Source of the DNA: JAXLQL01 sp046331625
GTDB lineage: Bacteria > Acidobacteriota > Terriglobia > Bryobacterales > Bryobacteraceae
NCBI GenBank assembly: GCA_046331625.1
Contig: JAXLQL010000002.1
Coordinates: 620,001 to 684,000, forward strand
DNA length: 64,000 nt
Reading direction: 5' to 3'
A program made the position numbers and the translations under genes. The notes below the pieces were generated by a model that was not told the origin of the DNA, searched no databases, and saw only the letters and a list, made by a program, of their open reading frames with translations. Below are positions 1 to 8,428 of this stretch, piece after piece; the stretch's first letter is position 1, and every line of letters starts with the position of its first letter.

Positions 1-1783
1 CCGAATCATGATGGACGCGCACACGCAACGTCGTAGCAGCGCCCGTCTGGAGCTTGGCCCCGAACCGGATCGCCAAGAACGGACTCCGTGCCTCGTGATG
101 CGTCGCCCCCCATCCAGTCTTCGTGTTGCCGTCGATCGCCGCCATCGCCGGATTCTCCTGCGCCGCGCCCGAACCATCGCTCGTCGCGAGCACCAACGGC
201 ACCGCCTTGCCCGGCGCATCGGAGCTTTCCACGTCCACCTCGGTCACCACGAACCGGTCGGATCCGCGGCCAAAGCGGCTCCCCGGCAAGCTCTCGTCCT
301 GCACCGCTTCGATGCCGAGCGCCGTCCACGCACCCGCGCCGGGACGCAGCGTGATCGAGTACGTTTCGTTGTCCGGGTTCGGACCGCTGGCGATCACGAG
401 TCCACGCCCCGGCTTGTGCTCAGTCGCCAAGCTCGCGCCCCCCAGCGGACTCACGATATAGAAGTTCGATTCCACCGGCTCGGCATCATGGATGGTGAGC
501 TTGGCGCCATTCGCCGCCGTGGCCGACACCGGAACTTGGTAGCGCCACGCGAGCTTGCCCGCGTTGTAGTCAGAGAGCACGCGCTTCTCCCAACCGAACG
601 TGCGGCCCGCGATCTTCTCCGACTCGTTTTCAAGCGCGGCTTTCGCAGCCGCGAGTTCCCGGTCGACCTGCGCCAGGCGCACACGAGTGGCGTCATCGGC
701 CACCTGTATCTTCGAACCCCACGCGCCGTCTCCGCGAACCGGAACCAAGCCGGTCTCCTTGATGTCGGCGAAGAATGCCTTCATCGAATAGAAATCCCGC
801 GAAGTGAACGGATCGAATTTGTGATCGTGGCACTCGGCGCAGCCGAGCGTGGCGCCCAACCACACGTTGGCCACTGTGCGCACACGATCGGCCGCGTACT
901 TCGCAAGGTACTCCTTCGGCTGCAAGCCGCCCTCGGCCGAACTGCGATTGATGCGATTGTAAGCCGACGCCACCTTTTGATCCACCGTTGCGTTCGGAAG
1001 CAGGTCGCCGGCCAACTGCTCGCGCGTGAATTCGTCGAACGGCTTGTTGTCGCGAAACGCGCGCAGCACCCAATCCCGATACGGCCACGCGGGCAAGTGA
1101 TTGTCGCCGTGGAATCCGGTGGTGTCCGCATAGCGCACGGCGTCGAGCCAGTGCATCGCCTGCTTTTCGGCGTAGCGCGGAGAAGCCAACAGCCGCGTCA
1201 CTACCTTTTCATATGCGTCCGGCGACGAGTCCCCCACGAACGCAGCCACCTCGGCGGGCGTTGGCGGAAGCCCCGTCAGGTCGAGCGTAACGCGTCGAAT
1301 CAGGGTGCGCCGATCGGCCTCCGCCGAAGGCTGCAATCCCTCGCGCACCAGCCGCGCTTGGATGAACGCATCTACCGGATGCGTCGCCCCACCCGGCGCC
1401 GCGGGCCGCCGCACCGGCTCATACGACCAGTGCCCTTCATATCGCGCCCCCTCGGCCACCCACTGTCGAATCGTCTGCTTCTGCGCATCCGAGAGCTCCT
1501 TGTGCGAATACTTCGGCGGCATCAGCTTGGCATCGGAAGCAAAGATGCGCGCCACGATGCTGCTTTCATCCGGCTTGCCAGGCACGATCGGCGTCGCGCC
1601 CGATGGCGACTTCTTCAGTGCTTCGTCGCGCACGTCGAGACGAAGGTTCGCCATGCGCGAACTCTTGTCGTGTCCGTGGCACCGGAAACAGGTATCGGCC
1701 ATGATCGGCCGGACGTCTTTGTTGAAGCTGACTGCGGCGGTCGCGAGCGGAATAAAGACAACTAAGTAGAGTATGGGAAGCAT
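1..1783 (-). CDS. PSD1-type cytochrome c / DUF1549-DUF1553 protein (3' end outside window)
   Basis: Reading the reverse strand from ATG at 1783 gives an open frame of 594 codons that runs off the left edge, so the C-terminus is missing. It has an N-terminal signal peptide, then a heme-c motif C-x-x-C-H at residues 32-36 (CFRCHG) and a cytochrome-like region. A DUF1549-type core follows, with the recognisable segments WLDAVRYADTTG and ECHDHKFDP. Such proteins are common in Planctomycetes, Verrucomicrobia and Bryobacterales and are thought to act in the periplasm, often beside sulfatases or DUF1501 proteins. Their chemistry is not established. The long forward frame over the same bases (8-1765) lacks recognisable features and is rejected as antisense. 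Confidence 0.88.
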   Translation of the reverse strand, partial: MLPILYLVVFIPLATAAVSFNKDVRPIMADTCFRCHGHDKSSRMANLRLDVRDEALKKSPSGATPIVPGKPDESSIVARIFASDAKLMPPKYSHKELSDAQKQTIRQWVAEGARYEGHWSYEPVRRPAAPGGATHPVDAFIQARLVREGLQPSAEADRRTLIRRVTLDLTGLPPTPAEVAAFVGDSSPDAYEKVVTRLLASPRYAEKQAMHWLDAVRYADTTGFHGDNHLPAWPYRDWVLRAFRDNKPFDEFTREQLAGDLLPNATVDQKVASAYNRINRSSAEGGLQPKEYLAKYAADRVRTVANVWLGATLGCAECHDHKFDPFTSRDFYSMKAFFADIKETGLVPVRGDGAWGSKIQVADDATRVRLAQVDRELAAAKAALENESEKIAGRTFGWEKRVLSDYNAGKLAWRYQVPVSATAANGAKLTIHDAEPVESNFYIVSPLGGASLATEHKPGRGLVIASGPNPDNETYSITLRPGAGAWTALGIEAVQDESLPGSRFGRGSDRFVVTEVDVESSDAPGKAVPLVLATSDGSGAAQENPAMAAIDGNTKTGWGATHHEARSPFLAIRFGAKLQTGAATTLRVRVHHDS

Positions 1784-1817
1784 GGCTCTGCCCCCATGAT
1801 ATATCCGCGCGAGTGCG

Positions 1818-2267
1818 CTAGCGGAACAAACCCGACCGCTTCCCGTACAGCGTATGGACCGTCCGACACACCGCAAGCGCGCCCCAGTACGCCACCAGCA
1901 CGCCGGTGCTCGCGCGCGCTCCCCACACCAGCAGTCCATACTGGATGCCGCTCCCCACCAGGTAGTTGAGCGGAGCGAGCGCCCACCGGTGAACCTGCAC
2001 ATGCACCAGGTCGCGCACGCCGCGGTGGCGGTTGACGTACCAATGGAGACTCGCGAACAGAGCCAGACTGATCGCGCCATCGATCAGCGCCGTGACAATG
2101 ACGATGGAGAGCCGCGTTGCCAGCCTCGTGTGGATCGCCTCGATGATCGCGGCCGTTGCAGCCGTCGAAAGGATATCCGCCACCAGGATGTTGGCGTTGA
2201 TGTTCCACATGCGGTCGGTTCGATAACGGTCGAGAGTTGGCGTCACGGGCCGTGCCGAACCAGACAT
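1818..2267 (-). CDS. Small integral membrane protein, unknown function
   Basis: 149 residues starting at the ATG at 2267; an upstream in-frame ATG at 2312 would overlap the divergent gene. About three to four hydrophobic segments are visible (roughly residues 28-45, 55-80, 103-120 and 122-140), so an inner-membrane location is likely. I do not recognise the family with confidence; the pattern loosely recalls small GtrA-like or DUF2062-like membrane proteins. A -10-like TAGACT ends 7 nt before the chosen ATG, which supports this start and a leaderless mRNA. It is divergent from the DedA-rhodanese gene. Confidence 0.65.
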   Translation of the reverse strand: MSGSARPVTPTLDRYRTDRMWNINANILVADILSTAATAAIIEAIHTRLATRLSIVIVTALIDGAISLALFASLHWYVNRHRGVRDLVHVQVHRWALAPLNYLVGSGIQYGLLVWGARASTGVLVAYWGALAVCRTVHTLYGKRSGLFR

Positions 2268-2274
2268 ACAATTG

Positions 2275-2280
2275 AGTCTA
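2275..2280 (-). promoter_or_regulatory. -10-like hexamer TAGACT for the 1818-2267 gene
   Basis: TAGACT on the reverse strand lies 7 nt before the ATG at 2267, so transcription would start at or beside the start codon. No good -35 is visible. The forward-strand TACAAT at 2267-2272 overlaps the opposite start region and could serve the divergent gene. Confidence 0.4.
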
Positions 2281-2286
2281 CGGCAA

Positions 2287-3252
2287 GTGGATTTCATTGC
2301 GCTGATCGTCAACTACGGCTACTGGATCGTGCTCGGCGTCGCCTTCGTGGACCAGTTCGGCACGCCCGTTCCCGCGATCGCGATCCTGTTGGCCGCGGGC
2401 GCTGTCGCGGGCGAAGGCCGGCTCAGCTTCGCTGGCGTCCTCGCGGCCGCCACCATCGGAACCGTTGCCGGCGACGCGGTGCTGTATCTGGGAGGCAAGT
2501 GGCGCGGCGGTCCGATGCTGCGCGGACTATGCTCTTTTTCGCTCGCCCCTGACACATGCGTCCGCAAAACGGAACTCTCCTTCCAGCGCCTGGGGTGGAA
2601 GGCGCTCGTGATCGCGAAGTTCGTGCCTGGACTCGCGTTCCTCGCCGCACCCATCGCCGGGATGCTGCGGATGCCGTGGGGAGCGTTTCTTCTGTTCGAC
2701 ACGCTGGGCGGGCTCTTCTACAACATCGTGGTGGTGGGTCTGGGCTTTGCTCTTCACAGCCAACTCGACCGCGTAGTGGGTTGGTTCCGCGCGCTCGGCA
2801 GCGCCGCGATTCCCGCGGTGGTTGGCGCGATCGTTTTGTTCTGGGTCTGGCGCATCTACGAGAAGCGCCGCATTCTTCGAATGCTCCGAGCCCGGCGCCT
2901 GACGCCGGATGAAGTGCGGCTCCGCATCGAGTCGCCCGAGCCGCCGCGAATCGTCGACCTGCGCACGGCGATCGCTTTCGAAGTCACGCGCGAGACGCTG
3001 CCAGGCGCGATTCGCCTGGACCCCGAAGAACTCGACGCGCGTCACCGCGAGCTTCCCCGCGACTGCGACATCGTGCTCTATTGCACTTGTCCGAACGAAA
3101 CCACCAGTGCGCGAGTGGCTCTGGCGCTGAAGAAACACGGCGTCGAACGCGTGTTTCCCTTGGAGGGCGGCTTCGAGGCGTGGGTGGAGCGCGGCTACCC
3201 GGTCTCAGTAATGGCATCTCCCATCGCCGCTCAACGGGACGCGGCACTGTAA
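2287..3252 (+). CDS. DedA/VTT family membrane protein fused to a rhodanese domain
   Basis: 321 residues from GTG 2287. A TTG at 2272 is also in frame but lies inside a -10-like TACAAT, so GTG is preferred. Residues 1-195 form a VTT (SNARE-associated/DedA) domain with several membrane segments, an F-x-D-x-F-G-T-P-V-P motif near the start and the family pattern around FVPGLAF. After a basic linker, residues about 215-310 form a cytoplasmic rhodanese domain with the active-site segment YCTCPNE, matching the Cys loop seen in other DedA-rhodanese fusions, and a terminal LEGGFEAW motif. DedA proteins are implicated in undecaprenyl-phosphate or phospholipid flipping and membrane homeostasis; the role of the rhodanese domain is unknown. 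Confidence 0.88.
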   Translation: MDFIALIVNYGYWIVLGVAFVDQFGTPVPAIAILLAAGAVAGEGRLSFAGVLAAATIGTVAGDAVLYLGGKWRGGPMLRGLCSFSLAPDTCVRKTELSFQRLGWKALVIAKFVPGLAFLAAPIAGMLRMPWGAFLLFDTLGGLFYNIVVVGLGFALHSQLDRVVGWFRALGSAAIPAVVGAIVLFWVWRIYEKRRILRMLRARRLTPDEVRLRIESPEPPRIVDLRTAIAFEVTRETLPGAIRLDPEELDARHRELPRDCDIVLYCTCPNETTSARVALALKKHGVERVFPLEGGFEAWVERGYPVSVMASPIAAQRDAAL

Positions 3253-3289
3253 TCTGATTTTCACGAACGAGTAGTAGCCTAAAGACCAT

Positions 3290-4321
3290 ATGAAGATTCG
3301 GTCTTTCCTGCGGACTGCACTCGGCTTACTTCCGCTCACTCTCTGGGCGCAACGCACGTTCGACGTCGCCCTCATCGGCGACATGCCCTACGGAGCGGCG
3401 GCCGAACCGCTCTACGAGCGCGTGATCGCCGACATCAACAGCCACGAAGTTTCTCTCACCGCCCACATCGGCGATACCAAGAGTGGCTCCACACGCTGCG
3501 ACGACTCGCACTACCAGCGGTCGCTGGCATGGTTCAACAGCTTCCAGAGCCCCGTGCTCTACTCGGTGGGCGACAACGAATGGACCGACTGCATGCGCTC
3601 GAGCAACGGCGCATTCGATCCGCTCGGACGGCTGGACATGGTCCGCAAAACCTACTTCACCACCAACATGAGCCTGGGCAAGAATCCGGTGGCTCTTCGC
3701 CGGCAAAGCGACATGGCCGGCTTTTCGCTGTATCGCGAGAACGCCATGCTCATCAAAGGGAGAGTGCTCTTCGTCACGCTCCACATCCCCGGAAGCAACA
3801 ACAACCTCGAGTACAAACTCACGCAAGGTAACCCGAATCCGTTCTACGACAACGACAAGGAATACACGGCGCGCAATGCCGCGAACCTCGCCTGGCTGAA
3901 GGCCGCGTTCGAAACCGCGCGTGATCAGGACCTTTTCGGCGTCATGCTCCTCGTGCAAGCCAACATGTTCGAGGCCTACGGCGACACCTCCACCGGATCG
4001 GCGAAATCCGGGTTCGCCGATTTCATCAAGGCGCTGCGCGAGGAGGTCCGCACATACATCGGCCAAGTGGTGATGGTCAGCGGCGATACCCACTATATGC
4101 GAGTCGACAAGCCGCTGACGCTGACCTATCCGGATAGTTGCGCGCCGCCGGCCACCGCCACGGGCCCGTGTCCGGCTGTGGAATCGGCGGGACGCATCTT
4201 GAATTTCACTCGCGTCGAAGTGCCGGGATCGAGCGATGTCCATTGGGTGCTGTGCCGCGTGCGCCCGAATCGCAAGAACCCGTTTCAGTTTCAGTTCATG
4301 GTGGTTCCGGAAAACCAGTAA
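3290..4321 (+). CDS. Secreted calcineurin-like phosphoesterase-type protein
   Basis: 343 residues with a cleavable signal peptide ending near LTLWAQ. Motifs of the metallophosphoesterase fold are visible in order: an IGD near residue 30, HIGDTKSG near residue 61, a VGDNEW block (GDN(E/H)-like) near residue 97, and a late VSGDTHYMRVDKP block that would supply the C-terminal metal-binding His. The substrate is not predictable. It is probably periplasmic or extracellular. It stands alone, downstream of DedA-rhodanese by 37 nt and upstream of a small ASCH-like gene by 9 nt, so co-transcription with the latter is plausible. Confidence 0.75.
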   Translation: MKIRSFLRTALGLLPLTLWAQRTFDVALIGDMPYGAAAEPLYERVIADINSHEVSLTAHIGDTKSGSTRCDDSHYQRSLAWFNSFQSPVLYSVGDNEWTDCMRSSNGAFDPLGRLDMVRKTYFTTNMSLGKNPVALRRQSDMAGFSLYRENAMLIKGRVLFVTLHIPGSNNNLEYKLTQGNPNPFYDNDKEYTARNAANLAWLKAAFETARDQDLFGVMLLVQANMFEAYGDTSTGSAKSGFADFIKALREEVRTYIGQVVMVSGDTHYMRVDKPLTLTYPDSCAPPATATGPCPAVESAGRILNFTRVEVPGSSDVHWVLCRVRPNRKNPFQFQFMVVPENQ

Positions 4322-4330
4322 GCTGCTTCG

Positions 4331-4639
4331 ATGGTGTTCACAAAGCGGCTGCGCGATGGCGTGCGCAATGGCGCCATCACCACCAGCATTCGCATCTGGC
4401 AAAGCCCTCGCGTAACGGTGGGGCGGCGCTACCGGATGGAGGAAGGCGAAATCGAGATCGACTCCATCCAACAGATCGCCATCCAAGACATTACACGCCA
4501 GTTGGCGCTCGACTCAGGCTTTCTGGGCGTCATCGACTTACTCAAAGTAGCCAAGCACGGCCCCGGCGACAACGTGTACCTCATCCACTTTCACTACCTC
4601 CCTCCGAAGACGCGGAAACGCAAGGCCTCGCCCGCATGA
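4331..4639 (+). CDS. Small ASCH/PUA-like domain protein
   Basis: 102 residues. The N-terminal pattern (a basic region, a hydrophilic R-N-G-x-x-T-T-S-I-R motif, then a VGRRYRM turn and a central I-x-I-D-S-I strand) resembles ASCH-fold proteins, which have a PUA-like beta barrel and bind RNA or act on modified nucleosides. The C-terminal 15 residues are strongly basic. No catalytic assignment is possible. The ribosome-binding site is weak. It lies 9 nt after the phosphoesterase-like gene. Confidence 0.55.
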   Translation: MVFTKRLRDGVRNGAITTSIRIWQSPRVTVGRRYRMEEGEIEIDSIQQIAIQDITRQLALDSGFLGVIDLLKVAKHGPGDNVYLIHFHYLPPKTRKRKASPA

Positions 4640-4655
4640 CCGCTCGCCCGGGCGA

Positions 4656-4661
4656 TATACT
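4656..4661 (+). promoter_or_regulatory. -10-like hexamer TATACT immediately before the CehA-like gene
   Basis: TATACT ends 6 nt before the GTG at 4668, placing the expected transcription start at the start codon. No ribosome-binding site lies in between, so leaderless translation is likely. No convincing -35. Confidence 0.45.
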
Positions 4662-4667
4662 GTCCCC

Positions 4668-7169
4668 GTGACCACGCGACCCATTGCCTTGGGCTTATGC
4701 ACTGCCTTGCTTGCCGCGGTGTGCCTGCGCGAGCGTCTCGCTCCCCGCGCCGCCCAACGTGACGACACCACTCAGGGCGCTACCGACCCCGCTTGGTCGC
4801 CGGACTCGAAACAACTCGCTTTCACATTGTTTGGATCAATCTGGACCGTTCCTGTTTCGGGCGGCGAAGCGCGCCAGGTCACCTCGGGCGTGGGGTATCA
4901 TGCGCATCCCGCCTGGTCGCCTCGCGGCGACCGCATCGCTTACATCTCCGGCGCGCCACCAGCCGGCACCCTGCCCAATGTCGCCGGACGACTCATGGTG
5001 GTGAACCTCGCCACCGGAGACGAACGCTCCATCGCCACCGCCTATCCCACCGCGGGAACCCCCACGTGGTCGCCCGACGGAGATCAGATCGCCGTTGCGC
5101 TGGCCGTTCCCGATGCGGGGTCGACGCTCTATTCGATCCGCGTGCTCGATGGCTTCGCGCGAGCGCTCCAACAGCGGCCGCAACGGGGCATGGCCGGCAA
5201 CTGGACCTTCGCCTCATGGAGCCCGCGCAACAATGAGATCTTCGTCAGCGCACAGCGCTTTGCCGCCGTGCAGAACGGCTCGCAGAAACTCGGCGCACCG
5301 CAGATCTGGTCGATTCCCGCGTCGCCCACCGCGACCTCGATCCAGCTTCCGCTCACCTCGTTTCGCCTGGCCGATATCGCGCAGCCGCACGGCGTTTCGG
5401 CGCTGCCCGATGGATCGGGCGTGATCTTCTCGAACGTGATGGTCAACGGCAAAGGCGACCGCGAGCTCTATCGCGTCGGCCGCGAAGGCGGCAAGCCGGT
5501 CGCGATCACCAACACGCCTCGTGACGAGTTCTCACCCGCCGTCTCGCCCGACGGCCAGACCATCGCTCTCTCCTCGAACTACCTCGGCAATCTCGACCTG
5601 TTCACGATGCCCATTGCAGGAGGCGAGAAACAACACGTCGCCATCTCCTCGCTTCGCTTCAACCGCCCGGCGGCGAAGCTGCGCATCAAGACGAAAGACG
5701 AACTCGGCGAGGAGACTCCGGTGCGGCTCTACGTGCGCGCATCCGATGGCAAGGCCTACACGCCAAAGGGCGGGCAGATCTTCTACTACGGCCTCGATCC
5801 CGGCGCCGCCCGAGAGGGCTTCTTCATCACAAGCGGAGACGACGAGATCGTATTGCCCGCCGGACCCGTGCGGCTGGTGGCGCTCAAGGGCATCGAGTAT
5901 CGCGTGGAAGAGCGCAATCTCGACCTCGCCTCCAATGACTCCACCGAAATAACCTTCGCCATGCGCCGCTGGACCAACTGGAACCAGAAAGGCTGGTACA
6001 CCGGGGAGAATCACTTCCACGCTAATTACAACGGCAGTTACTACCAGCGCCCGCCCGATTCGCTCGACTGGCTCCGCGCCGAAGACCTCAACACCGCCAA
6101 CATGATCGTGGCCAATTCCGAAGGCGCCTTCGTCCATGACAAGGAGTTCTTCAAGGGCGCGCCCGACTCGCTCTCCAAACCGAACTTTATCTTGTATTGG
6201 GGACAGGAGTATCGCAACTCCGATCCGCTCGGCCACATGGCCTTCCTCAATATCCGAAAGCAAGTGCCGCCGTCGTTCACGAGCGTCGTGGGAAGCAACT
6301 CGTCCTACGACTATCCGCTCAACACCATGGCCGCGCTCGAAGCCCGGCAGCAAGGCGGCGTGGTGGTCTACGTGCATCCGATGAGCGGAACCATTGCCGA
6401 CCCGATGGACACCAATCTCGGTGCCAAGGAAGCTCCGTTGACCGCGGCCTTGGGCGCAATGGACGGCATCGATATTCTGCCCTACGGTCCCGCTGCTTAC
6501 GAGATGTGGTACCGCCTGCTCAATTGCGGATTCCACATCGTGCCCGGCGCGGGAACCGACGTATTCACCAACTGGCGCGGCATCAACCGGATCCCGGGCG
6601 GTGCTCGCCAGTACGTAGAGACGGGCTCCGCGTTCACTTGGCAGAAGTGGATCGAGCGCTATCGCGAAGGGCGCGCGTTCGTGACGAATGGTCCGCTGCT
6701 CACCCTCACTGCAAACGGCCAGCCCGCGGGATCGGTGCTCGATTCGCCGCGCGCGCAACTGGTTGCCGAACTCTCGACCCAGGTCCCCGTGGACCGCGTC
6801 GAAATCCTGCGCAACGGCGAGGTGATCGAGTTGCGCACCGTGGCCCCGGGCGTCAACACGCTGCGCGTCGAGAAGGAAGTGTCCGTCGACGATAGCGCCT
6901 GGTTCGCCGCGCGCGCATCGGGTCCCACGGCGCGCGGATTCGTGAACGATTTCCCGCGGGCCCACACAGCGGCCATCTACGTGGAGCGCGACAAGAAGCC
7001 CGTCCTCATCAAACAAGATGTGGAGCTGATGATTCGGTGGATGAGCCGGCTGTGGGGCTTCCTCGAAGAGCGCGACAACTTCGGTCCGGCAGCAAATCGT
7101 GGGAAAGCGCGGGCGATGTTCGATCGCGGCTTCGCCCACTATCGCGCCAAACTCGCCCAAGCCCGCTGA
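4668..7169 (+). CDS. TolB-like propeller fused to a CehA/McbA-type metallohydrolase domain
   Basis: 833 residues starting at GTG 4668. A hydrophobic N-terminal segment (residues 5-20) suggests export. Residues about 35-330 hold repeated W-S-P-D/R-x-D and S-P-D-G-x-x-I motifs of WD40-like TolB/PD40 beta-propeller blades. Residues about 435-760 resemble the PHP-like metallohydrolases of the CehA/McbA group: GENHFHANY near 443, YWGQEYRN near 508, VYVHPMSG near 569, and a late GAGTDVF motif. These supply a His/Asp metal site. Named relatives hydrolyse carbamates or phosphoester-like bonds, but the substrate here is unknown. The propeller probably acts as a binding module. Confidence 0.85.
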   Translation: MTTRPIALGLCTALLAAVCLRERLAPRAAQRDDTTQGATDPAWSPDSKQLAFTLFGSIWTVPVSGGEARQVTSGVGYHAHPAWSPRGDRIAYISGAPPAGTLPNVAGRLMVVNLATGDERSIATAYPTAGTPTWSPDGDQIAVALAVPDAGSTLYSIRVLDGFARALQQRPQRGMAGNWTFASWSPRNNEIFVSAQRFAAVQNGSQKLGAPQIWSIPASPTATSIQLPLTSFRLADIAQPHGVSALPDGSGVIFSNVMVNGKGDRELYRVGREGGKPVAITNTPRDEFSPAVSPDGQTIALSSNYLGNLDLFTMPIAGGEKQHVAISSLRFNRPAAKLRIKTKDELGEETPVRLYVRASDGKAYTPKGGQIFYYGLDPGAAREGFFITSGDDEIVLPAGPVRLVALKGIEYRVEERNLDLASNDSTEITFAMRRWTNWNQKGWYTGENHFHANYNGSYYQRPPDSLDWLRAEDLNTANMIVANSEGAFVHDKEFFKGAPDSLSKPNFILYWGQEYRNSDPLGHMAFLNIRKQVPPSFTSVVGSNSSYDYPLNTMAALEARQQGGVVVYVHPMSGTIADPMDTNLGAKEAPLTAALGAMDGIDILPYGPAAYEMWYRLLNCGFHIVPGAGTDVFTNWRGINRIPGGARQYVETGSAFTWQKWIERYREGRAFVTNGPLLTLTANGQPAGSVLDSPRAQLVAELSTQVPVDRVEILRNGEVIELRTVAPGVNTLRVEKEVSVDDSAWFAARASGPTARGFVNDFPRAHTAAIYVERDKKPVLIKQDVELMIRWMSRLWGFLEERDNFGPAANRGKARAMFDRGFAHYRAKLAQAR

Positions 7170-7177
7170 CTGCCCGG

Positions 7178-8047
7178 CTACTCCCAGGCCATCCTCTCGG
7201 ACGCAATCTTCCCGAGACTCTCGACCAGATCCTCGATCCGAATCGCAATCACGTCGGTTCGCGATCGGGCGTCGCCCGCAATCCGCTGCGCAACGGCCGC
7301 TGCCGAATGATCCGCGAGCGCGGCCGCGGCCTGCTCCACCTTCGCGCAAACATAATCCACCGAAAGCGTCTTCCTCAGAAAGCCGAGGTTGTCCAGCCGC
7401 CACGCCCAATCGTAGAGATAACCTTCCTGCTCGGTCAAGTACGGACCTCCCCCATCGTGGTCCGGGTAGATCGGATTTTCTCCACGCAAGTAGATCAACC
7501 CCGAGGCGTACATCAGCGCGCAGATCGCCTTGCACGAATGGTCGAGCGACCACCATGGTTCCCAAATCGCCTGCACCACCGGCGCCACCACGCCGAGCGA
7601 GTTGAAGCGGTAGATCCAGTGGTGAGCCATGTCGCCTTCACCGGCGAAGTTGCCCTGGGACTCGATGCGATCCAGGAATCCGTGCCGGAAGAACTCCAAC
7701 AGCGCCTGGTTCTGTGCCGGAGACAGCATTCTCTCCAAGATGCGCCCCTGCAGCAGCCCGTAGTGAAAGTCCGCATCGCCACGCGTTGCGTCTTCACCCC
7801 GCATCAGCGTCTCGTACCAATACTTCAGGCACGCCGGAAACATATGGCGAAACAGCTCCGGCTGCAACTCCACATAGGCGAGGTCGTGGAAGTAATACCA
7901 GAGGTCTTCATCCGCGATCTTGTCCCAATCGGTGCGAGCCAACCGGACCAAGTCTTCGTCGTTGTAGTCGAACTGGCGCTCCCAAACCGACTCCGGCTTC
8001 GGCGCGACACCCGTGACGCGGGTGAAGCACTCCTTGGTGATCCTCAC
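7178..8047 (-). CDS. Uncharacterised protein, 289 residues
   Basis: The open frame extends to 8215, but GTG 8047 is preferred: GAGG lies 9 nt upstream, and the longer version would overlap the better-supported gene at 8070-8345. The protein is rich in Trp, Tyr and acidic residues (for example WYYFHDLAY and WEPWWSLDHS). It has no signal peptide and no membrane segment, and appears mostly helical. I do not recognise the family. It is convergent with the metallohydrolase gene, with only 8 bases between stops, and probably forms a two-gene unit with the 91-residue gene upstream. Confidence 0.6.
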   Translation of the reverse strand: MRITKECFTRVTGVAPKPESVWERQFDYNDEDLVRLARTDWDKIADEDLWYYFHDLAYVELQPELFRHMFPACLKYWYETLMRGEDATRGDADFHYGLLQGRILERMLSPAQNQALLEFFRHGFLDRIESQGNFAGEGDMAHHWIYRFNSLGVVAPVVQAIWEPWWSLDHSCKAICALMYASGLIYLRGENPIYPDHDGGGPYLTEQEGYLYDWAWRLDNLGFLRKTLSVDYVCAKVEQAAAALADHSAAAVAQRIAGDARSRTDVIAIRIEDLVESLGKIASERMAWE

Positions 8048-8069
8048 CCGTCTGATCCTCAGCGGACCT

Positions 8070-8345
8070 TCAATACACGTACCCGCGCCACACCTGCCCG
8101 CGATCGTCCCGCAGCAGGATCCCATACCCATCCGCCACGCCGCTGATCGTCCGCCCTTCCGCATTCCGGAACCGGTAGCGGACCGTGTTGTCCTCGAGCA
8201 CTTCGGCCGTGCCACGCCACACGTTGCCCTGTTCGTCTTTCAAGCGGATGTGCTCGCCATCTCCGAAGCCGGAGACCGAGCGATACTGCGTGCTCGAGAA
8301 GTGGAAGAATCCCGTGGGTGCATGCCGGCGGCGGCGTCTCAGCAT
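8070..8345 (-). CDS. Small protein with two D-x-x-G-x-V-W-R-G repeats
   Basis: 91 residues. After an Arg-rich N-terminus the body carries two similar strands: KDEQGNVWRG at about residues 36-45 and RDDRGQVWRG at about 79-88. This suggests a small all-beta, SH3-like or PRC-barrel-like fold made of a duplicated hairpin. Codon use in this part (G/C at third positions, few rare codons) fits a real gene, though the Arg-rich start is less certain. It lies 22 nt upstream of the 289-residue gene, implying co-expression. Function unknown. Confidence 0.5.
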   Translation of the reverse strand: MLRRRRRHAPTGFFHFSSTQYRSVSGFGDGEHIRLKDEQGNVWRGTAEVLEDNTVRYRFRNAEGRTISGVADGYGILLRDDRGQVWRGYVY

Positions 8346-8428
8346 GTATCCAGGATCTCTGGAACTGACCCCGGAAGCGATTGAACGAAATGACTAGGCA
8401 GTACGGGAAAAAACCTTAGCCGGGACCG

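Noticed and set aside
8..1765. 585-codon forward open frame
   Set aside because: It is antisense to the PSD1/DUF1549 gene, whose heme and DUF1549 motifs are unmistakable on the reverse strand; long antisense frames are common in GC-rich DNA.
5532..7565. 677-codon reverse open frame
   Set aside because: Antisense to the CehA-like gene; composition Arg/His/Gly-rich, no motifs.
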